64,000 nt of DNA from Bacillus cereus ATCC 14579 (GTDB lineage: Bacteria > Bacillota > Bacilli > Bacillales > Bacillaceae_G). Of this stretch, positions 1 to 9,076 are shown piece by piece; position 1 is the stretch's first letter; each line of letters begins with the position of its first letter. The notes under the pieces are model-generated. The model searched no databases. It was not told the origin of the DNA and was given only the letters and a program-made list of their open reading frames with translations. The translations under genes were made by a program, and so were the position numbers. Location: contig NC_004722.1 of the NCBI RefSeq assembly GCF_000007825.1, positions 3,016,501 to 3,080,500 of the forward strand. The letters are read 5' to 3'.

Positions 1-322
1 TGTTTCTGTGCAGGCCATCCAAACAATTGTAAGCATGCGCAAACCTGATGATGTGGTTTTAGTTATTTTAGATTCTGATCATAGTAAAGAACATGTTTCC
101 AAAGAACTATTACTATATAAATCTATCGTCACTACTGGCAGTTATATGATTGTAGAAGATACCTCCATTAATGGAAATCCGCTTCTTCCCGATTGGGGTC
201 CTGGCCCGATGGAAGCTGTGGATGAGTTTTTAACTAAAAATAATAACTTCATAATCGACGAGTCTAAACATAAATTTTTCATATCATTTAATCCAAAAGG
301 TTTTTTAAAGAAAATAAAGTGA
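1..322 (+). CDS. CmcI/cephalosporin hydroxylase-like protein, 3' part only
   Basis: Only the last ~106 codons are in the window; the frame is open from base 2, so the gene starts upstream. The visible part carries the DSDHS motif (about residues 22-26 of the fragment), a VEDT strand and the WGPGPMEAV stretch. I know these from the CmcI/rhamnosyl O-methyltransferase family, which has a Rossmann fold like SAM-dependent methyltransferases. The substrate in Bacillus is unknown to me and cannot be inferred here. The last codons (AAA ATA AAG TGA) lie inside the left end of a bcr1-like repeat, so the native C-terminus may have been replaced by repeat sequence. The gene converges on the signal peptidase gene that follows. 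Confidence 0.7.
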   Translation, partial: VSVQAIQTIVSMRKPDDVVLVILDSDHSKEHVSKELLLYKSIVTTGSYMIVEDTSINGNPLLPDWGPGPMEAVDEFLTKNNNFIIDESKHKFFISFNPKGFLKKIK

Positions 323-362
323 AACTTTAATAAGTGGGGTTTTGCTCATCCCCCACTTATTC
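314..362. repeat. bcr1 left-end remnant acting as shared terminator
   Basis: Begins ATAAAGTGAAACTTTAAT and continues into a hairpin (AATAAGTGGGG, loop, CCCCCACTTATT). This matches the first ~50 bp of the complete copy at 53052-53211; the rest of the element is missing. The stop codons of both flanking convergent genes lie in it (TGA at 320-322 on +, TGA at 346-348 on -). The stem could end transcription from both sides. Confidence 0.75.
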
Positions 363-879
363 TATCATTTTCATTTTTTGAAAAAGGATAATATACAAAT
401 TCCACCTTGCCTATTATGTTATCTTCTTCAATATATCCTAAGCCATTTCGACTATCTCTACTTACTTCGCGGTTATCTCCCATTACAAATAACTTATTTG
501 GCGGAATTTTTGTCTTTTGAAAATTATAAAACACTTGTGTGTTGTTAAATAAATCTTTGTTTGTATATGGTTCTTCTTGCTTTTTATCGTTCACATATAC
601 CTTTCCGTTCGTTATGTTAATTACATCACCAGGAAGCCCTATTACACGTTTCACATAATATTTCGATTCATCCTCTTCTTTTATAATGACAATTTCTCCG
701 TGTTGTAAATTAGAAAGACGTACTACCGCTTTATTTACAAATACGTAGTCTTCTTCATATAAAGTCGGCTGCATCGATTCCCCTTCCACCTTACATAAAG
801 TAAAAGAATGGTAGCCTATGACTATCACCAATATAAATAGTATGTACTTTCCCCAGCCTCTCTTAATCTCCTTTTTCAT
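346..879 (-). CDS. lepB: Type I signal peptidase
   Basis: Membrane-anchored serine protease that removes signal peptides from exported proteins. The 177-residue product has one N-terminal membrane segment (about 11-30), the GESMQPT box with the nucleophile Ser35, the YVKRVIGLPGD box with the general base Lys77, and a MGDNR motif near the C-terminus, as in Gram-positive SipS-type enzymes. An upstream GTG (891) and ATG (885) are in frame, but AAGGTGGG is best spaced for the ATG at 879. The last five residues and the stop codon come from the bcr1 remnant at 314-362. A second signal peptidase gene of the same type lies at 9985-10536. The gene follows the PBP gene on the same strand but is separated from it by a hairpin terminator. 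Confidence 0.93.
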   Translation of the reverse strand: MKKEIKRGWGKYILFILVIVIGYHSFTLCKVEGESMQPTLYEEDYVFVNKAVVRLSNLQHGEIVIIKEEDESKYYVKRVIGLPGDVINITNGKVYVNDKKQEEPYTNKDLFNNTQVFYNFQKTKIPPNKLFVMGDNREVSRDSRNGLGYIEEDNIIGKVEFVYYPFSKNENDRISGG

Positions 880-913
880 ATCCATTCCCACCTTATAAAG
901 CGCTTTTTAACTC

Positions 914-954
914 AAAAAATATATCACTGCACAATATGTTTCCATGCAGTGATA
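914..954 (-). terminator. Rho-independent terminator of the PBP gene
   Basis: Inverted repeat TATCACTGCA / TGCAGTGATA (922-954). Read on the minus strand it is followed by ATATTTTTTGAG, just after the PBP stop codon. Confidence 0.75.
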
Positions 955-960
955 CTATTT

Positions 961-3114
961 TTACTGTGCCTTGTTCGGTTGTTCTACTGGAATTGAATTT
1001 GCATTTGATCTATTTGTTTTTAATTCAAAATACGCATCCAAAATCTCTTTACCAATCGCAGAATTAATTCCTGATTTATCATCATTCACCCATGGTACAA
1101 CAACTGAAAAAGCTACTTCCGGATCAGCATCATATGGTGCATAACCGGCAAGAGTTAAATTATAACATTTTTTTCGGTTGTTGTTCTCATCTCTTCCAAT
1201 ATCACTTTCTCCACCATATACTGTCTCAGCTGTTCCTGTTTTTCCCGCTGGTTTATATGGTAGACCTTTAAACGTTCCGGTACCTGTTCCGTCAGCTTCT
1301 TGAAAAACTCTTCTAAATCCTTCTTTTACATGATTAATGTACGAAGTGTCCATATCCACTCTATTTAATACAACTGGTTCAATCGACCGAACGACTTTTC
1401 CTACATCCTCTGGTCTATTCGGTTGCTCTCTAACTTCTTGTACAATTTGTGGTTTCATTCGGTAACCGCCATTTGCAATGGTTGAAATATATTGTGCAAG
1501 CTGAAGCGGCGTATATGTATCATACTGTCCAATCGCGTAATCAAGTAAAAATCCGGGTATGTTATCAGTTCTACCTACTTGACCAATTGATTCATTTGGC
1601 AGGTCAATACCAGTCGACACACCTAGGCCAAATTGTCTAAAATAGTAGCGCATTTTATTAAATGTTTCTTGTTTAATGTCTAATGGATTGTTTGGGACAT
1701 AATTAATGCCTGCCATTTTTAAAGCCGTATTAAACATATAAACGTTCGATGACACTTGCAAAGCTCTTAAATCATCAATATCCCCAAATTCTTTCCACGA
1801 TTTCTTCGGCTTAGAACTTCCTTTAAAATACATTGGCGCATCAAAGAAATGTGTATACGGCTTAATCGCTTCTGTTTGATATCCAGTTAATAAAGTAGCC
1901 CCTTTTACAGTTGACCCTAACTCATAAGAACTTGTCATCGTTCCTAATGCATAATCTTCTATTTGCATACCGCCATCTTTATTTACAATTTTCTTTCCTG
2001 CCATTGATAAAATTTGACCGTTTTTCGGATTCATCATTACTACGAACGCACGATCCATCATCGGCTCTGCAGCATGAAAGGCTCGTAAATTCTTTTCAAG
2101 GCTGCCCTCTACTCTTTTCTGTAAATCCATATCGACTGTTAACATCAAGTTATTTCCACTTTTTCCTTCAGTCACTTTTTCTGTTCGAACAATCTTCCCT
2201 GCTTTATCCATAATATTTTTAGACTGTTCCTTCGTTCCATGTAGTGCATCTTCATATTGTTTTTCAATGTAACTTTTACCAATACGGTCGTTTCGATTAT
2301 AATCACGAACTAAATAATAATCTAATTGTTCTCTTGGCAATCCTTCATTTTCATTAGAAACGCTACCTAGTATAGAGCGCAGTATTTTATCATTTGGGTA
2401 TTCACGTTCCCAATCTACTGTCGTATCTACCCCTGGTAAGCTTGCCAACCTTTCACTAACGACAGCATATTCATTTTGACTTACATCTTTTTTAACGATT
2501 TGCGGCGTCATTTTATATCCCGCATTCATTTTGCTTTTAATTACTAATACTTCTATATCTTCCTTTGAAAGCTCATTTAGTTCTTCTTGTGTAATTCTTT
2601 CCCGGCGCAGTTCTTCTACTTTTTTATCTAACTCTTTTCCTTCTATTTCTTGCTTTCTAAATTTACTCTCATCTTCTTTCGTTACTTTCGCCGCTGCCCG
2701 CTTTTCATTTAACTGCATCCAAAAATCTTTCTTATCTGTCTCTGTTAACTTATCCATGTCCTCTTGCGACATTTCAATTAGCTTAGCTAAATCTCTTGCT
2801 ACTTGTAAAACTTCTTTCGAGTCTACTCCTCTCATTTTCGTATATGTAACGGTTCGTAATGGTTTATTATTTACAATAACGTGACCTTGCCGATCAAACA
2901 TTTTCCCTCTAGGAACGGGAGTACTTACCGTTACATCTTCCTTTTTGTTTACTTCATTTCTATACGTTTCTCCATCAATGATTTGTACTTTACCTAATTG
3001 AATTATAATAGCTGAAAATAAAAGAAAGACAATAAAAAATAGTACATTTAACCGAAATGGAATATGAGTCTTTTTCTTTTTCGATTGTTTTTTCTGCTCC
3101 TTTTTCTGTCTCAT
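961..3114 (-). CDS. Class B penicillin-binding protein (transpeptidase)
   Basis: Cross-links peptidoglycan outside the membrane. The product (717 aa) has a very basic N-terminus, one membrane anchor (about 21-42), a PBP dimerisation domain with the RGKMFDR motif and a long charged insertion rich in E and K (about 120-200). The transpeptidase domain has the SxxK box STVK (Ser401, Lys404), the SxN box SSN (about 455-457) and the KTGTAE box (Lys625). Domain order and length fit the PBP2/PbpA group of elongation transpeptidases. The start at 3114 is chosen because GAGGGAG sits five bases upstream; the open frame extends to 3159, but those starts lack a ribosome binding site. I cannot say which B. 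cereus PBP number this is. Confidence 0.9.
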   Translation of the reverse strand: MRQKKEQKKQSKKKKTHIPFRLNVLFFIVFLLFSAIIIQLGKVQIIDGETYRNEVNKKEDVTVSTPVPRGKMFDRQGHVIVNNKPLRTVTYTKMRGVDSKEVLQVARDLAKLIEMSQEDMDKLTETDKKDFWMQLNEKRAAAKVTKEDESKFRKQEIEGKELDKKVEELRRERITQEELNELSKEDIEVLVIKSKMNAGYKMTPQIVKKDVSQNEYAVVSERLASLPGVDTTVDWEREYPNDKILRSILGSVSNENEGLPREQLDYYLVRDYNRNDRIGKSYIEKQYEDALHGTKEQSKNIMDKAGKIVRTEKVTEGKSGNNLMLTVDMDLQKRVEGSLEKNLRAFHAAEPMMDRAFVVMMNPKNGQILSMAGKKIVNKDGGMQIEDYALGTMTSSYELGSTVKGATLLTGYQTEAIKPYTHFFDAPMYFKGSSKPKKSWKEFGDIDDLRALQVSSNVYMFNTALKMAGINYVPNNPLDIKQETFNKMRYYFRQFGLGVSTGIDLPNESIGQVGRTDNIPGFLLDYAIGQYDTYTPLQLAQYISTIANGGYRMKPQIVQEVREQPNRPEDVGKVVRSIEPVVLNRVDMDTSYINHVKEGFRRVFQEADGTGTGTFKGLPYKPAGKTGTAETVYGGESDIGRDENNNRKKCYNLTLAGYAPYDADPEVAFSVVVPWVNDDKSGINSAIGKEILDAYFELKTNRSNANSIPVEQPNKAQ

Positions 3115-3401
3115 TTCGCTCCCTCGCTTCATTCTATTAACATTTCTACGCAAAATCATTATGTATCAAATTTATTTATATGATATATATAGAATTTTAT
3201 ATTAATTATAAAAGAAATAAAAGATTTAATTTTCAGTTTTTTGTTTTTTACATCCTATTTATTACCATTCCCTTAATGCACAATAACATGAATATTATTC
3301 TAAAAGAAAAATGGGGCAAATTGATTTTTATAAATTATAGAGATGTTGTTACTACGTTATCAAAATGTTTTCATATGGCTTAAAACAGTGATTACTCAAA
3401 T
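3115..3401. other. Intergenic, no gene seen
   Basis: AT-rich stretch upstream of the PBP gene and downstream of the sirtuin gene. Short open frames here have no ribosome binding site or recognisable content. It presumably holds the PBP promoter, which I could not place. Confidence 0.5.
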
Positions 3402-3431
3402 AAAAAACTGAGGCAGATACCTCAGTTTTTT
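3402..3431 (-). terminator. Terminator of the sirtuin gene
   Basis: AAAAAACTGAGG, six-base loop, CCTCAGTTTTTT. The hairpin is symmetric with T-runs on both strands and lies directly after the sirtuin stop codon. Confidence 0.85.
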
Positions 3432-3438
3432 CGATAAC

Positions 3439-4167
3439 TTATTTCATTGAAGATAACCCTTCAACAAACTCACCAATCTTATTTTGAAAAACAAAATCAA
3501 AGTTATATTCCTGTCCTGTTAACTCTTCATTTACTAAAATAGTTGTTGCTCCTACTTCCCTCTTTGCAATTTGCGGGAATGAAGCGACAGGCTGTACTTT
3601 TAGTGATGTTCCCATAACGATAAGCACATCTGTTTCATATAAACGTTTGATAGCATTTTGATATTGCGGCAGTGTATCTCCGTATAAAACAACGTCTGGA
3701 TTTAAAATGAAATTACACTTCTCACAACGCGGTACTTCATGATCAATCATATACTGTAAATCATAGCCTGATTTACATTTTGGACAATGTGCTGTTTGAA
3801 GTGTTCCATGTAAATCAATGACATGCTTACTGCCACCTAATTGATGTAAACCGTCAATATTTTGCGTTAAAATCGTAATATCTTTCCCTTGTTCTTCTAG
3901 CTCAGCTAAAAAGCGATGGCCACGATTTGGTTTATATTGATGGAACGTATTAATTTGAAAGATTTCTTTATAATGCTTCCAAAATTCTTTCGGACTTCGG
4001 TTATAGTACCCTCTTGATAAGTACATCTCCACATTCGCATCAGCATACAATCCATTTGCTGAACGAAAATCTGGAATACCACTTTCCGTACTTGCACCAG
4101 CGCCTGTTAATACTGTAATTTTCTTCGCTTTTTCTAAAATTGAACGTACTTCTTCAAATTGTTGCAC
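3439..4167 (-). CDS. cobB: NAD-dependent protein deacylase (sirtuin)
   Basis: Cytoplasmic Sir2-family enzyme that removes acyl groups from lysines, using NAD and releasing nicotinamide and O-acyl-ADP-ribose. Visible motifs: GAGAS...GIPDFRS for NAD binding (about 22-36), TQNIDGLH (about 101-108), the catalytic His120 in DLHGT, two zinc pairs (Cys128/131 and Cys148/151), and GTSLKVQP. The length of 242 aa is usual for bacterial class U/III sirtuins. The frame opens with a GTG at 4176 that lies inside the ribosome binding site AGAGGTGA; the next GTG (4167) is correctly spaced and is taken as the start. The gene stands alone between its terminator and the pyroglutamate operon. Confidence 0.93.
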   Translation of the reverse strand: MQQFEEVRSILEKAKKITVLTGAGASTESGIPDFRSANGLYADANVEMYLSRGYYNRSPKEFWKHYKEIFQINTFHQYKPNRGHRFLAELEEQGKDITILTQNIDGLHQLGGSKHVIDLHGTLQTAHCPKCKSGYDLQYMIDHEVPRCEKCNFILNPDVVLYGDTLPQYQNAIKRLYETDVLIVMGTSLKVQPVASFPQIAKREVGATTILVNEELTGQEYNFDFVFQNKIGEFVEGLSSMK

Positions 4168-4242
4168 AAAAATCACCTCTATGTATTTTCCTATTCTTAT
4201 TATACCAGTTGTTTACAGGAGGTGTTGTACAATTCATTTTAC

Positions 4243-4890
4243 TTAATGCGTTGCGCCCCCAACCTCTACAATATCTACCTTAACTGTCGTCGTTACTTCG
4301 ATTGCCAATTCTATCCCCTTACGAATAGTAGAAAGTGACATACTCGGTTGCCCTGGATAATTACTCGCTTGTTCTGGTAAAAACGGAATATGAATGAATC
4401 CGCCTTTTATTTTCTTATCATGTTTCTCTAGTTCATGCATAAGTCCATAGAATAAGTGATTACAAACGAATGTGCCTGCCGTCTGTGAAACAGATGACGG
4501 TATACCCTCTTCGCGAAGTTTTTTCACGATTGCTTTCATCGGAAGTGTAGACCAATATGCAATCACTCCTTCTTCTACAACTGGTACATCTACCGGCTGA
4601 TTGCCTTCATTATCAGCAATTCTTGCATCATCAATATTAATTGCGACACGTTCTATCGTAATATCTGGCCTGCCCCCAGCTTGTCCAATGCATATAATAA
4701 TTTCCGGCGCTAGTTCTTCTATATACTCTTTTAATACGCTTATTGATTTATGAAATACAGTTGGTACTTGTTTGCTTATTATCTTGTATTCTCCAATTGT
4801 TTTTTCATGCAAACCTTTTGCTACTTCCCAAGCTGGATTGATATTTTCTCCGCCGAACGGATCAAACCCTGTTAATAATACTGTTTTCAT
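4243..4890 (-). CDS. pcp: Pyrrolidone-carboxylate peptidase (pyroglutamyl peptidase I)
   Basis: Cysteine peptidase (C15) that removes N-terminal pyroglutamate from peptides, giving free 5-oxoproline. The 215-aa product has the family triad: Glu80 in DITIERVAIN, Cys143 in GTFVCNHLFY and His167 in FIHIPFLP; the N-terminal LLTGFDPFGG is also diagnostic. It is the last gene of a seven-gene operon running from 9829 down to 4243. The operon also holds the 5-oxoprolinase subunits, so Pcp makes the substrate that PxpABC opens to glutamate. The spacing of 16 bp to the DUF979 gene supports co-transcription. Confidence 0.95.
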   Translation of the reverse strand: MKTVLLTGFDPFGGENINPAWEVAKGLHEKTIGEYKIISKQVPTVFHKSISVLKEYIEELAPEIIICIGQAGGRPDITIERVAINIDDARIADNEGNQPVDVPVVEEGVIAYWSTLPMKAIVKKLREEGIPSSVSQTAGTFVCNHLFYGLMHELEKHDKKIKGGFIHIPFLPEQASNYPGQPSMSLSTIRKGIELAIEVTTTVKVDIVEVGGATH

Positions 4891-4906
4891 AGTTTTATCC
4901 TCCTAA

Positions 4907-5869
4907 TTAGAAACGATATACTAGGCCGTACATAATAAACATATTTATGATAAAAATTGAAAGAGCAATTGGTACTTGCGCTTTAATAACCGCATTTTTA
5001 TCCTTTAGCTCTAAAAGCATCGCAGGTACGATATTAAAGTTTGCTGCCATTGGAGTAAGCAGCGTTCCGCAATATCCAGCAAACATACCGAGTGCTGCCA
5101 TAATTGCTGGGTTTCCGCCGTGCATTTGAACTATTAAAGGTAAGCCAATTCCGCCAGTAATAACAGCAAACGCTGCGAATGCATTTCCCATTACGACTGT
5201 AAATAGCATCATGCCTAAACAGTACGCCATAACGGCAACGAACGGATACTCTGTCGGTAGCACTTGTCCGACTAAGTCTGAAACAACTTGTCCAACGCCA
5301 GACTTCGCGAATATACCGCCAAGTGCTGCTAACATTTGTGGTAAAATTACAGCCCATCCAACAGCTTGTAATAGTCTGCTTCCTTCTTGTACAGGTGTTG
5401 TTATTTTTGATTTTGTAATACGCATCGCCGCAACAAATGCGAGTAATGCACCAAGCGCTAGTGCAACTAATGTTACTTTATCTGGATCAACAAGAGAGAC
5501 ATTTCCCCATTTAATTTTCCCTAAGGTCAACGTACCGATAATTGTAAAAATAGGAATTAATAGTGCAGGCATAAAAATTTTATTTTTTAATTTCTCAGCA
5601 TGTTTCACACGTTCTTGTACTGGAACTTCTTTTTCCTCTGATTTTGTTACTTTATTTAGCGAGGCTAAAACGACCATAGCGAGCACGATACAGCCAACGT
5701 AAAACGAAGGAATTACATTTCCAAATAAAAATGTAACTGCAAACAATGCCCAAAATAAACTAGAACCGAATCTGTTTGGATGTTTACAATCGAATGCGAT
5801 ACGAACAGCGATAAAAGCAACGATTATCCCTAATACATAATAGATTGTATCCATTGTGATGATGTTCAT
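4907..5869 (-). CDS. DUF979 family membrane protein
   Basis: A 320-aa integral membrane protein with about nine hydrophobic segments, starting with a helix at about 8-24, and a charged cytoplasmic loop near 75-95 (KSEEKEVPVQERVKHAEKLK). It matches my recollection of the DUF979 family, which is nearly always encoded next to DUF969, as here (one-base gap). Its function is not established. Inside a pyroglutamate operon between pxpA and pcp, the obvious inference is a two-component permease for 5-oxoproline or pyroglutamyl peptides. The gene is preceded by GAAGGAGG within the end of the DUF969 gene, suggesting translational coupling. Confidence 0.85.
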   Translation of the reverse strand: MNIITMDTIYYVLGIIVAFIAVRIAFDCKHPNRFGSSLFWALFAVTFLFGNVIPSFYVGCIVLAMVVLASLNKVTKSEEKEVPVQERVKHAEKLKNKIFMPALLIPIFTIIGTLTLGKIKWGNVSLVDPDKVTLVALALGALLAFVAAMRITKSKITTPVQEGSRLLQAVGWAVILPQMLAALGGIFAKSGVGQVVSDLVGQVLPTEYPFVAVMAYCLGMMLFTVVMGNAFAAFAVITGGIGLPLIVQMHGGNPAIMAALGMFAGYCGTLLTPMAANFNIVPAMLLELKDKNAVIKAQVPIALSIFIINMFIMYGLVYRF

Positions 5870-5870
5870 A

Positions 5871-6575
5871 TTAGATTGCCTCCTTCTCTTCTTTTCCTTC
5901 TGCCTTCATTGTTTTCTCTATATATTTATCAAACCTTCTAAATCTAATCCAGCTTACAATAAGTGCAGATATTGCTGTCGGAATGCCCCAAAGTGCCATA
6001 TCCCATACTCCGACATGCATACCTACTGAATCGAAGAATCCTTTCATTAATAAAATAGCTCCAGTTGCGATGAAAATATCTTCTCCGAAAAACCAAGCTG
6101 TATTTTCCGCAGCCGCTGCGTTTGCTTTAATCTTTTCTCTTAATTTTCCAGGAAGTTTACCGTATTTACCTTGCGCGGCCCCTTCTGCCATCGGTGCAAC
6201 GAGCGGCCTTACTGTTTGCGCATGCCCACCAATATTAAGCCCTAGTGCTGCTGATGATTCTCTTATCGTAAAATATGACATTAATACTCTTCCAGTTGTT
6301 GCTCCTTTTGATTTCGTTATAAGTGCTTCGGCTCTTTCTTTTAAACCGTAACGCTCTAAAATTCCGATTACCGGTAAAGTTAATATAATTGGCATAGACA
6401 TATATCTATTCTCTATGAAAAATTTACCGAACATGCTGATCACATCATAAAAACTTAATCCTGAAACCATACCAGTAACAATACCTGCAACCATAACTAC
6501 TAAAAGTGTATTTAATCTAAATAAAAAGCCCACTGCAACAAGTAGTATTCCGATTAATTTAATCATTTCTAGCAC
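5871..6575 (-). CDS. DUF969 family membrane protein
   Basis: A 234-aa hydrophobic protein with five or six membrane segments. The conserved-looking cytoplasmic stretch GLNIGGHAQTVRPLVAPMAEGAA has small-residue-rich signatures like those of secondary transporters. It matches the DUF969 family, the constant partner of DUF979. The pair is co-encoded with pxpABC here, so I infer that DUF969 and DUF979 form one carrier for 5-oxoproline or a related compound. The pair could instead import another pyroglutamate-derived substrate. It lies 13 bp downstream of pxpA and one base upstream of the DUF979 gene. Confidence 0.85.
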   Translation of the reverse strand: MLEMIKLIGILLVAVGFLFRLNTLLVVMVAGIVTGMVSGLSFYDVISMFGKFFIENRYMSMPIILTLPVIGILERYGLKERAEALITKSKGATTGRVLMSYFTIRESSAALGLNIGGHAQTVRPLVAPMAEGAAQGKYGKLPGKLREKIKANAAAAENTAWFFGEDIFIATGAILLMKGFFDSVGMHVGVWDMALWGIPTAISALIVSWIRFRRFDKYIEKTMKAEGKEEKEAI

Positions 6576-6588
6576 TTCCCCCTATTTT

Positions 6589-7350
6589 TTATTTCGGTGC
6601 ACAAATAGAAATACCATTGAGTTTGAATGTTCTGTATATTCTTTCTGCAAATTGTACTGCTTTTTCCCCATCACCGTGTAAACAAATCGTCTGCGCCTGA
6701 ACTGCTACTTTCTCACCATTCACCGAATTTACATAGCCTTCTTTCACCATTTGAAGTACTTGCTTTATCGCTTCGTCTTCATCTTTTATAAGCGCATTTT
6801 CTTCTGTACGGCTCGTTAATGTACCATCTTGCTTATATGTACGATCCGCAAAAGCCTCTTGTACAAGAGTTACTTTGTATTTTTCTGCAGCCTGTATAAA
6901 CGCCTCGCTATTTGCTAATCCATAAAGTAATAGACTTGGATTTATATGATAAATTGCCTTTGCAATTGCATCTGCAATTTCCGGATTAGACGCCGCCATA
7001 TTATATAAGGCACCGTGCGGCTTTACATGCTGCATTTTCCCGCCTGCCGCTTTCACAAATGCGTCTAATGCGCCTGTTTGATATAGAACATAATCGTATA
7101 CTTCACTTGCTGAAACATTCATGTTTCTTCTACCAAATCCAATTAAATCAGGAAATCCAGGATGCGCCCCTATTGCTACGTTATGCTCCAAAGCTTTTTC
7201 AACAGTTTGACGCATAATAGACGGATCACCCGCATGAAAACCGCAAGCAACGTTTATAGAGGAAACGAACGGAAGAATCTCATCATCATTCCCCATTTTA
7301 TAAGCGCCAAAACTTTCTCCTAAATCACAGTTTAAATCGATTGTAGTCAT
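6589..7350 (-). CDS. pxpA: 5-oxoprolinase subunit A (LamB/YcsF family)
   Basis: Part of the bacterial ATP-dependent 5-oxoprolinase PxpABC, which opens 5-oxoproline to L-glutamate in the cytosol. The 253-aa product begins IDLNCDLGESFG and contains NVACGFHAGDP, GAHPGFPDL and VKPHGALYN, all hallmarks of the LamB/YcsF family. CLHGDG near the C-terminus is also typical. It sits directly downstream of pxpC and pxpB on the same strand, so the full enzyme is encoded here. Identification by motif and context is firm. Confidence 0.95.
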   Translation of the reverse strand: MTTIDLNCDLGESFGAYKMGNDDEILPFVSSINVACGFHAGDPSIMRQTVEKALEHNVAIGAHPGFPDLIGFGRRNMNVSASEVYDYVLYQTGALDAFVKAAGGKMQHVKPHGALYNMAASNPEIADAIAKAIYHINPSLLLYGLANSEAFIQAAEKYKVTLVQEAFADRTYKQDGTLTSRTEENALIKDEDEAIKQVLQMVKEGYVNSVNGEKVAVQAQTICLHGDGEKAVQFAERIYRTFKLNGISICAPK

Positions 7351-7368
7351 AATGTATTCCTCCTAATT

Positions 7369-8358
7369 TCAGCTTCGTAAAGCGATGAATTTCTTTAATA
7401 AATTCATATTTACTTCTTGTTCTATGTACAATTGTTCCGCTTCTTCAAGCGTAATTTTCTCAAAAGAAACATAGTCCCCCGGCTTTAGCTGGGCAAGAAG
7501 AGGTAAATCTACTGAAATGATATTTCCCATTCTCGGATAGCCACCTGTCGTTTGCCTATCTGCCATTAATATAATCGGCTGTCCACCATTAGGAACTTGA
7601 ATGGTTCCAAATGTAACAGGACTCGATAAAATCTCTTTTTCTTCATTCCTATTTAAAACCTCTCCCTCAACCCTATAGCCCATACGGTCAGCATAATTAG
7701 ATACCTTATACTCTTTCGTAAAAAATGCCTTTCTACTTTCTTCTGTAAATTGATCGTATTCAAAGTCAGTTATGACACGAAGCTTTGGATGTTTCTTATA
7801 CTTTGGTAGTACGCTGTTGCTAATTGCCCATTTCGTTTTTATTCTCGCATCTTTTTGTAAGTCTAGAATGAAACGACTCGCCATTTCTGGTTGTGCACCA
7901 ATTTGGAAGTAGTCACCCTTTTTCAGCATTCTTCCTTCTATACCACCAATCGCAGCACGTATGTACGTACTTTTGCTTCCCATTGTACGCTCAATATGTA
8001 TACCACCCGCAAAAGTTACATACGCTCTGCAACCACTTTTCACTTTTCCAAAACAAAGCATACTACCTTCTTCCGCTAAAATGGGACGCCATAACGGGAT
8101 ACGTTCTCCATTCAATAACGGTTCCATATCTGCTCCGCCAATCGCAAGTAAAGTCGTTTTCTTTATTAACAATTTAGGTCCCATAATCGTCATTTCGAGT
8201 CCCGCTTCATTCTCTTCATTACCAACTAACATATTGATCATCCGAAGTGCACTTTGATCCATCACCCCGCCAACTGGCACACCGTATTGTTGATAATGAG
8301 ATCGCCCTAAATCTTGGACTGTTGTAAACATTCCCGCATGCAAAACCTCTACATCCAT
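7369..8358 (-). CDS. pxpC: 5-oxoprolinase subunit C (KipA family)
   Basis: Biotin-dependent carboxylase-like (AHS2/KipA) subunit of 5-oxoprolinase, 329 aa. Motifs include TVQDLGRSHYQQYGVPVGGVMD at the N-terminus, GGADMEP, TFAGGI and, near the C-terminus, PNGGQPIILMADRQTTGGYPR. The start codon overlaps the end of pxpB by 10 bp, a typical coupled arrangement. B. subtilis KipA counteracts KipI in control of the sporulation kinase KinA, so a regulatory side role is possible. The surrounding operon argues for the metabolic one. Confidence 0.94.
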   Translation of the reverse strand: MDVEVLHAGMFTTVQDLGRSHYQQYGVPVGGVMDQSALRMINMLVGNEENEAGLEMTIMGPKLLIKKTTLLAIGGADMEPLLNGERIPLWRPILAEEGSMLCFGKVKSGCRAYVTFAGGIHIERTMGSKSTYIRAAIGGIEGRMLKKGDYFQIGAQPEMASRFILDLQKDARIKTKWAISNSVLPKYKKHPKLRVITDFEYDQFTEESRKAFFTKEYKVSNYADRMGYRVEGEVLNRNEEKEILSSPVTFGTIQVPNGGQPIILMADRQTTGGYPRMGNIISVDLPLLAQLKPGDYVSFEKITLEEAEQLYIEQEVNMNLLKKFIALRS

Positions 8359-9062
8359 TTTTTAGCCCCCTCAAGCGATACGTACTCTTCCTTCGTTATT
8401 GGAATAAATCGTAAATACATACCACTTTGAATATATGTTGGTATTTCTTCTTCCGGATTAAATAATGAAATAGGAGTTCGGCCGATAATATTCCATCCTC
8501 CTGGTGTTTCAAGCGGATATATACCTGTTTGATTTCCGCCAATACCTACTGAACCAGGAGAGATTTGTAACCGTGGTGTTTCTTTTCTAGGTGTTTCTAA
8601 TTCTTTTGAAAGTCCTCCTAAATACGGGAACCCTGGTGTAAAACCTAGCATATATACAAAATATGTAGTTTCACTATGTATTCGAATCACATCTTCTACT
8701 TGTAAACCGTGATAATGCGCGACTTCTTCTAAATCAGGTCCATATTCTCCCCCGTAGCACACTGGTATAGAAATATGTTTCACATCCTGTTTTACTTCTT
8801 CTTTATAAGAATCACACAGCTCCTTTATATACTGGCGAACGTAATCATGTGACCTTTCACTTCTCTCATTTCCCTTCCATACTTCGTATACATTGTAGTA
8901 AACAGCTAATGAAGTAAACGACGGAACGCACTCTATCATTCCTGCAAACGGATGTTGCTGCAGTGCTTGAAATAACCGCTGTACTTTCTCATATATATCC
9001 CTCTTAATTTCTTCACCAAATGTAACAATAATTGCTTGATCCCCTAACGCAGAAAATTTCAT
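8349..9062 (-). CDS. pxpB: 5-oxoprolinase subunit B (KipI family)
   Basis: AHS1/KipI-type subunit, 237 aa, partner of PxpC in opening 5-oxoproline. The motifs GFTPGFPYLGGL and PGSVGIGGNQTGIYP..TPGGWNIIGRTP are characteristic, as is the N-terminal GDQAIIVTFG. It is the first enzyme gene after the IclR regulator (14 bp gap) and overlaps pxpC. In B. subtilis the homologue KipI inhibits KinA; whether that holds here cannot be read from the sequence. Confidence 0.94.
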   Translation of the reverse strand: MKFSALGDQAIIVTFGEEIKRDIYEKVQRLFQALQQHPFAGMIECVPSFTSLAVYYNVYEVWKGNERSERSHDYVRQYIKELCDSYKEEVKQDVKHISIPVCYGGEYGPDLEEVAHYHGLQVEDVIRIHSETTYFVYMLGFTPGFPYLGGLSKELETPRKETPRLQISPGSVGIGGNQTGIYPLETPGGWNIIGRTPISLFNPEEEIPTYIQSGMYLRFIPITKEEYVSLEGAKKWM

Positions 9063-9076
9063 CCTACTCCCTCTTT

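Noticed and set aside
342..548. Open frame on + overlapping the signal peptidase
   Set aside because: Antisense to a gene with catalytic motifs; no protein-like features of its own.
2531..2884. Serine-rich open frame on + within the PBP gene
   Set aside because: Complement of the Lys/Glu-rich part of the PBP; no ribosome binding site and low-complexity composition.
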